NCBI GenBank assembly: GCA_028274465.1
Contig: CM051456.1
Coordinates: 6,263,545-6,327,544 of the forward strand
Direction of reading: 5' to 3'
Length of the DNA stretch: 64,000 nucleotides
From: Plantago ovata
Taxonomy: Eukaryota > Streptophyta > Magnoliopsida > Lamiales > Plantaginaceae
Of the stretch, positions 59,267 through 64,000 are shown one piece after another. Within the stretch, counting starts at the first letter, position 1; each line of letters starts with the position of its first letter. Made by a program: the position numbers and the translations under genes. The notes beneath the pieces are model-generated. The model saw only the letters and a list, made by a program, of their open reading frames with translations. It did no database searches and was not told the origin of the DNA.

Positions 59267-60193
59267 ATATTAATGTTTGACTCACGGACATAACTGTAAT
59301 TTCACATGCCAAAATTTTGAGTTGTTCTGGGCCCACACAATGATACATATGGAAAGCTAAAACAAACAGAAAGGCACCAATTTGACTGGTCAAGTAAGAG
59401 AATATAATGACGGCAATATCGTCGAAATACCCCCAACCCAAGATCTGAATAGGAATGAAAACACGAATATTGGCTGCTACTATTTGATAGACAATGACAA
59501 GTGCCAATAAAGCTATTTTAATCCGTTTGACGATACAAGGTCATAAATTATTAATACCCTTTGATTTATGGATTTTAACTTTTAATATCAACTTACTCCT
59601 AAACGTACCTATATGGCAAAAAATTACTTATTAAAATTATATTATGAAATTGCAGTTTATGATAATTTTACCACTAGATATTTTCTAAATTAATTTAAAA
59701 GTAACGTGTGATCAAATTCTATATTAAAAATTCAAACGACATATTATTAGTCAGAGGCGTATGCAAAAAAGCAAGACAAAAATTAAGATCGCTCCTCGTA
59801 TATATATATGATGGCGATTATCCAAGCCAAATACTTGTATGTACGTAAGTAAAATAAAAGTGAAAGCTGAAAACATAAAGTGAATCTCAGACGAAAAGAA
59901 CACACATAATAGAATTAACTCATTTTCACTCAAGCTATCATCATCATGTTATAATATAAGAGAGTCGATCAGACCATAAAAGAACAAAAGGAAAAAAAGA
60001 GAAAAAACGACACTTAAAAATAAATAAAATAAAATAAAGAAAGTAAAACAAAGAATTTCTCACGAGCCCTTCCTATCACACATCAACATCAACTTGTACT
60101 CTCCTAAGTGTGACGTGGCTTACTTAATATAATTTCTACTTTTTTTTTTTTTAGAAGTGACTAAGAAGAAGAATAACATGTCCGAACTAAAAT
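59267..60193. other. Intergenic, 3' flank of the HAN-like gene
   Basis: AT-rich with no gene. A minus-strand hydrophobic open frame at 59265-59507 has no family resemblance. The last 150 bases are the likely 3' untranslated region of the GATA gene. Confidence 0.45.
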
Positions 60194-61358
60194 TTATCTT
60201 GTGAAGTCATGGACTAGGCTTGTCCGGTCGGCAACGTTGAAGCGCCAAGACATGAACGGAACGCCGTTTTCTGACTCGTGATTGTGATACTGATGATCAT
60301 CTTCTTCGATGAACCGGAACTCGTTGCCATAAGTTGAAGCGTAGTATGGCATTTTTTGGGGCTGGCCCCACGAGTTGTTGTTGTTCATTGCGTATTGGGA
60401 TGAGTCCATTGCAGAGGTACCAGCGTTGTTGGTGGCAGCTGCGGTGGCTCTTCTTTCTTCCTTCTTGTAGCGAATTCCACAAGCATTGCAAAGCGACTGC
60501 AGGTAGAAGAAATTTTTGTTAAACTACGAAATTTCAATTTTTTGTTATAAACATGTACACTAGTAACAATTAGATATAGAACTATTGGTAGGAGTGGAAT
60601 CGATGGATAATATTCATACTCGAAAAATGAAAATTTTAACGAATAAACCTTCATAGAAATTTTAATTTACAAAAGCGTACTCATCCCAAATTCGACTATG
60701 ACCAAATTTGATAATTCCAAATCTTTAATTTAGTATATAACGAAAAGACTAGAATACCCTTCTGCATAAGTAATTGAAATTCCTTTTGTCTCTTGGAAGA
60801 AAATGAATTTGATACTGTTTTCTTGGAAAGATGAGCATTTAATATATTTAGTGCATACACAAATAATGAAATTCAAATTCCTTTTGTCTCTTAAAAAATA
60901 AATTAGAAATAATAAAAAAAAAGAAAAAGAAAAGGGAAAGAAAAGATTGAGAACATGATGATTATTACCTTTGGGCCTCGAGGACCGTTCCTCCAAAGCG
61001 GAGTGGAAGTGGTGTCGCAATTAGCACAGCGGCGGGCCAAAAGCGGGTCCCCGCCGGAGCCCGAGGTCCCATTACTCCCTCCACGGTGGCTCTTGGCGGT
61101 TGATGGCGACGGAGAGTTCTTGGAAGGGAGAATATTCCAGCCAAAGTTGGACATGCAAGAAGACCTCTGCTTCTCGCTATGATGACCAACATTGTTGTTG
61201 TTTTCGTAACTTGTCATTCGGGTGGCAGGAGTTCCAAGGGAAAGCGTGCAGTCGACAGACGAAGAAGGAGGAGACGTCGAAAAGGAGTACATTTCGCCTT
61301 CGTCGTAGCCTCCTCGGTGGCCGAACAGCATTGAGAAGTTGCTCTGTGTGTGATACAT
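60194..61358 (-). CDS. HAN: GATA zinc-finger transcription factor, HANABA TARANU (HAN)/GATA18-like
   Basis: Two exons, 60969-61358 and 60194-60496, encode 230 aa with a phase-0 intron. The class B GATA finger is split by the intron: ARRCANCDTTSTPLWRNGPR in exon 1, then SLCNACGIRYKKEERR in exon 2, giving C-X2-C-X18-C-X2-C. Exon 1 also holds the HAN motif SVDCTLSLGTPATR near residues 34-47. The C-terminus reads VPFMSWRFNVADRTSLVHDF, as in the HAN/GATA18-19 group. HAN-type factors act in the nucleus at organ boundaries and in shoot, flower and embryo patterning. The protein is shorter than Arabidopsis HAN (about 295 aa), mainly from fewer low-complexity runs. It looks intact. Confidence 0.94.
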
Positions 61359-61528
61359 TTTGTTGTTGTCTAGTTGATGATGATGATGATGATGATCAAT
61401 GTTTGTTTGTTTAATGTAATAATAATAGTGAGGAAATGTGTTGTGGCAGAGTGTTGTAATAGTAAGGGGCTAGGGAATAAGAATAATGCACGAGGTGATG
61501 CTGAAACATAAGACTGAGTGAGGTGGGT

Positions 61529-61537
61529 ATTTATAGA
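61529..61537 (-). promoter_or_regulatory. TATA box of the HAN-like gene
   Basis: CTATAAATA on the minus strand, about 170-180 bases upstream of the ATG at 61358. A GA-rich start region and (GAT)n at 61375-61397 lie between them in the putative leader. Confidence 0.6.
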
Positions 61538-62745
61538 GAGTGGGGATGTACATATACCTATAGAGACAGATTCTTTACCTGGGCTCAGTGGGGTAGGGGT
61601 TTGGCCAAAGATTCATTACTGACTGATAGTCTACACTTCAAATCTAACTCACCACCGTATAATTTCATTCTTTTAAGAGGCATACTACTGGCCAATACAA
61701 ATATACAATAGTACCCTACCTTTTTCAACATTTCATATCCTATTTGATACTAATATGAACTTAACATTATAAGCTTCTTTACTTAGGTATATTAATTATA
61801 GACTAATGAGTATAATTCTGACACAATGTACTTCATCAATTATTGGTGCCCACTTGTTAAGTGAGTTTCAAGTTACATAATGGATCTCTTCATTAATCTG
61901 ATTTGAAGAATGCAGATGAAAGTTGAAACTCCACATAAATGGTGCAGCTGAAATGTTGAAGAATTTCCATATAAATAGATATGGGTATTCATTCACCTTC
62001 AACATCATCCCTCAAGTTCCAGTTCACATCCCCTCACCACTTACATTCTTATGCACATATGTTTATGTTCAGTAACTGGTTTTTGGTTCTGTAAGGTGAG
62101 GTGATCATTCGAGTGAGAAATATTTGAGTGTTTGTAATATTTCTCAAAATTAATAAAGTGCAATCTCCTGTAAACTTAGAGAATTGTCGAACCACATAAA
62201 ATCTTATGTCTGTTTTAAAAAACCGGAATGTTTACTTTCAATTTCGGATGCTTCCACACAACAATACTTGGTTTAGGCCGGCGTGGTTACTTCTGGACTG
62301 CTCGGTGATATGCTAGCCACACATACCAACACGTCTTCTAATTTGCACACTTTGTCCCCACTTGCGCGTACCGGGAACTTCCCGGTAGTTTACCCATCCT
62401 TGAATTGTTCCAGAGCAAGCACCCTTAACTTTGCAATTCTTCAAGATGCATTCCCCAAAAAAAAAAAAAAGTGCACATTATTAGTATGAGTAGCGTTCTC
62501 AATCCCTTTAAACCTCTCAAACTATGGGAGCTACAGACTTACAATTTACTCCATACACAATGATTGTGATATATGGGCCATGAACTTATGATACTTTCTA
62601 TTTAGAAGATAAATCAGTCATACATATGTTCTTTACGTTTCAAAACAGTTATTACGTTTAAATAAATCATTTGCATACATTATTTTTTACACTGTAAATA
62701 ATTTCAGTTTAGATCGGTTCACTTATATTCACCTTAAACACAATC
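61538..62745. other. HAN-like gene upstream region, no other gene
   Basis: AT-rich DNA expected to contain the distal promoter of the HAN-like gene. Nothing else is recognised. The open frame at 62283-62489 lies in a GC-richer stretch but matches no family. Confidence 0.45.
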
Positions 62746-63668
62746 AGTAATGTTGGTGTTGAAATATGTCTGATTCGTTATACGAATTAAGAAACGACTT
62801 AACACCTCTAGCTAGGTCTGACCTAAAGGGCATCGGGTCCGACACCTATGCCCTGGTCCGACCAAAAAATAGTCCTAGGTACAAACCCATGCCAAAATTA
62901 TAGTCCGACTTACAACTCAACTATGGTCCGGGTATCATAGGCCCGAGTTGTCTGTCTTTAAGACCAATAGAACAAGTATATCTAAGTACTCTGAGAAACT
63001 ATAGATCCGATATCCTCTATGTCGGACAAGGATCACGCCTGGCTACCCGCATCATGCTCTAAGTCAGAGTTGAAAGCATCAATGTCTGAGTAACTTCTTA
63101 CTCGGACAACAGAAACCTGGGGAACCAAGAGCTACAAAGTCTAAGAGTAATACGACCCGGGAGTATGACTCGGACATCTCAGTCGGACTCCTTACTCGGA
63201 CCATGTGTCAGAATAGGAAGTTAGGATGAGAGTCCTAGAGCGTTCTTTATAGTAAAATTATTATCTTAGCCTTATGGAAACCCTAATTTGGGATGTGGCC
63301 TAGACCCATTAGGCCACTAATGGGCTTTAATGCCTTAAGATGCAATCGTAGCCTTACACTTGGCGTAATCTTGAGAGTTCTACCACACTTTGGGAAACAC
63401 TATAAATAGCCATCACTATTCATGTCTAAGGTAATCAATCTTAACCCTAAAATTCTATCTTATTACTAGAGGAGCCATCAACCCTCTACTCGTGAAGTCG
63501 TCCCTCCGGTTTGATCACTAGACAAAACCGGGTAGTTGGTACTAACCCCTCCCCCCTCTAAGCAATTTTTCAGGTCCTTTACACTATGGATGGAACTTGA
63601 AGAACGAAAGACTTTGACGAATTAGTGCGAACTAGAAAGAAACTCATTTTTTTTCCATCAACAAGTAA
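62746..63668 (+). mobile_element. Solo LTR of an LTR retrotransposon
   Basis: A 913-bp block, 62751-63663, begins TGTTGGTGTTG and ends CCATCAACA, with inverted ends TGTTG/CAACA. It is flanked by the 5-bp copies agtaa at 62746-62750 and 63664-63668. A TATA-like site (cactataaatagcc) near 63399-63411 fits an LTR promoter. The left half has many ggtccga/tcggac words. Internal parts are absent, as after LTR-LTR recombination. Its length fits a Ty3/gypsy-type LTR, but the family is not proven. Confidence 0.85.
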
Positions 63669-64000
63669 CATATATTCCCCTATCTTACACAAAGTTAAGT
63701 GTTGGTGATCACATCCAATGTTTCATCCAAACCCGTTCAATTCAATTAACTAGTTAGTCGTTGTTCACTTGATCACAACCTATTTCGTTAGTATGATAGT
63801 ATATTCACCACCGTAAAAATACTTCGTTTAAAAAATTAGAGGTATTAGGGTTTGTGATCGATTGGGTAGTCAAATGAGGGCACGTGAGTAGGCCGGGAGG
63901 GACAGAGTTGCATGGATCTGCGCCCTGGCTTCTCCGATCACGAGGGAACAGTTTTAGTTTTTGCATCGATGATCAATTAACAACAACACACTGCAGCAGC
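63669..64000. other. Window edge, nothing recognised
   Basis: No feature supported. GC content rises after 63870, which may mark another element or gene beyond the window. Confidence 0.4.

Noticed and set aside
60955-61414. Plus-strand open frames over the HAN-like gene
   Set aside because: Shadows of the GATA coding exon on the opposite strand, with no family match.

Overview
The window is plant nuclear DNA, almost certainly from a eudicot. Genes are split by short GT-AG introns, intergenic DNA is AT-rich, and there are typical plant families (HAN-type GATA factor, EPFL peptide, S1-type self-incompatibility homologues, MTOPVIB) among Ty1/copia elements, MITEs, LINE pieces and a nuclear tRNA-Gln. 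I cannot name the species.

Layout. 1-14 kb is mostly repeats: a remnant of a DUF4378-type gene, a non-LTR insertion that was later split by a young, nearly whole Ty1/copia element (2086-7971), a LINE ORF2 fragment, then an EPFL secreted-peptide gene (minus, 11.3-12.05 kb). 14-24.7 kb holds an ABA-type small gene with three G-box/ABRE motifs (14.3 kb, plus), the meiotic topoisomerase VI B-like gene MTOPVIB (minus, 15.36-19.52 kb, 12 exons), 4 kb without genes, and a desiccation-type VOC/glyoxalase gene (23.9 kb) with an ABRE and a CE3-like element. 24.7-31.8 kb holds tRNA-Gln(CUG), a solo LTR, and a young tandem pair of small uncharacterised genes. An LTR insertion in the last exon of the second of these supplies a new C-terminus of equal length.

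31.8-46.4 kb is the gene-dense core: a 16-exon PYROXD2-like FAD oxidoreductase, a single-exon METTL21-type methyltransferase, and a 12-exon VPS39/VAM6 gene of the HOPS complex on the minus strand. 46.4-58.3 kb is repeat-rich and locally duplicated. It has a hAT-type MITE, a minisatellite, a Mutator-like MITE, two S1-type secreted protein genes, one nucleolar RRM-protein gene with a damaged RRM exon, a ghost of that gene's last exon, and three Harbinger-like MITEs, one split by a 1.46-kb non-LTR insertion. 58.5-64 kb holds a processed RPL17 pseudogene with an 18-bp target duplication, a HAN/GATA18-like gene (minus) and a solo LTR.

The genes do not form a pathway; this is an ordinary eukaryotic gene neighbourhood. 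Two stress-type genes (14.3 and 23.9 kb) share ABA-type promoter motifs. I found no convincing undescribed system. The most interesting points are the LTR-supplied C-terminus, the decaying RRM gene inside a local duplication, the GC-AG intron in MTOPVIB, and the well-preserved nested insertions. Exon boundaries were set by hand from splice signals, phase and remembered family sequence; no alignment was run.
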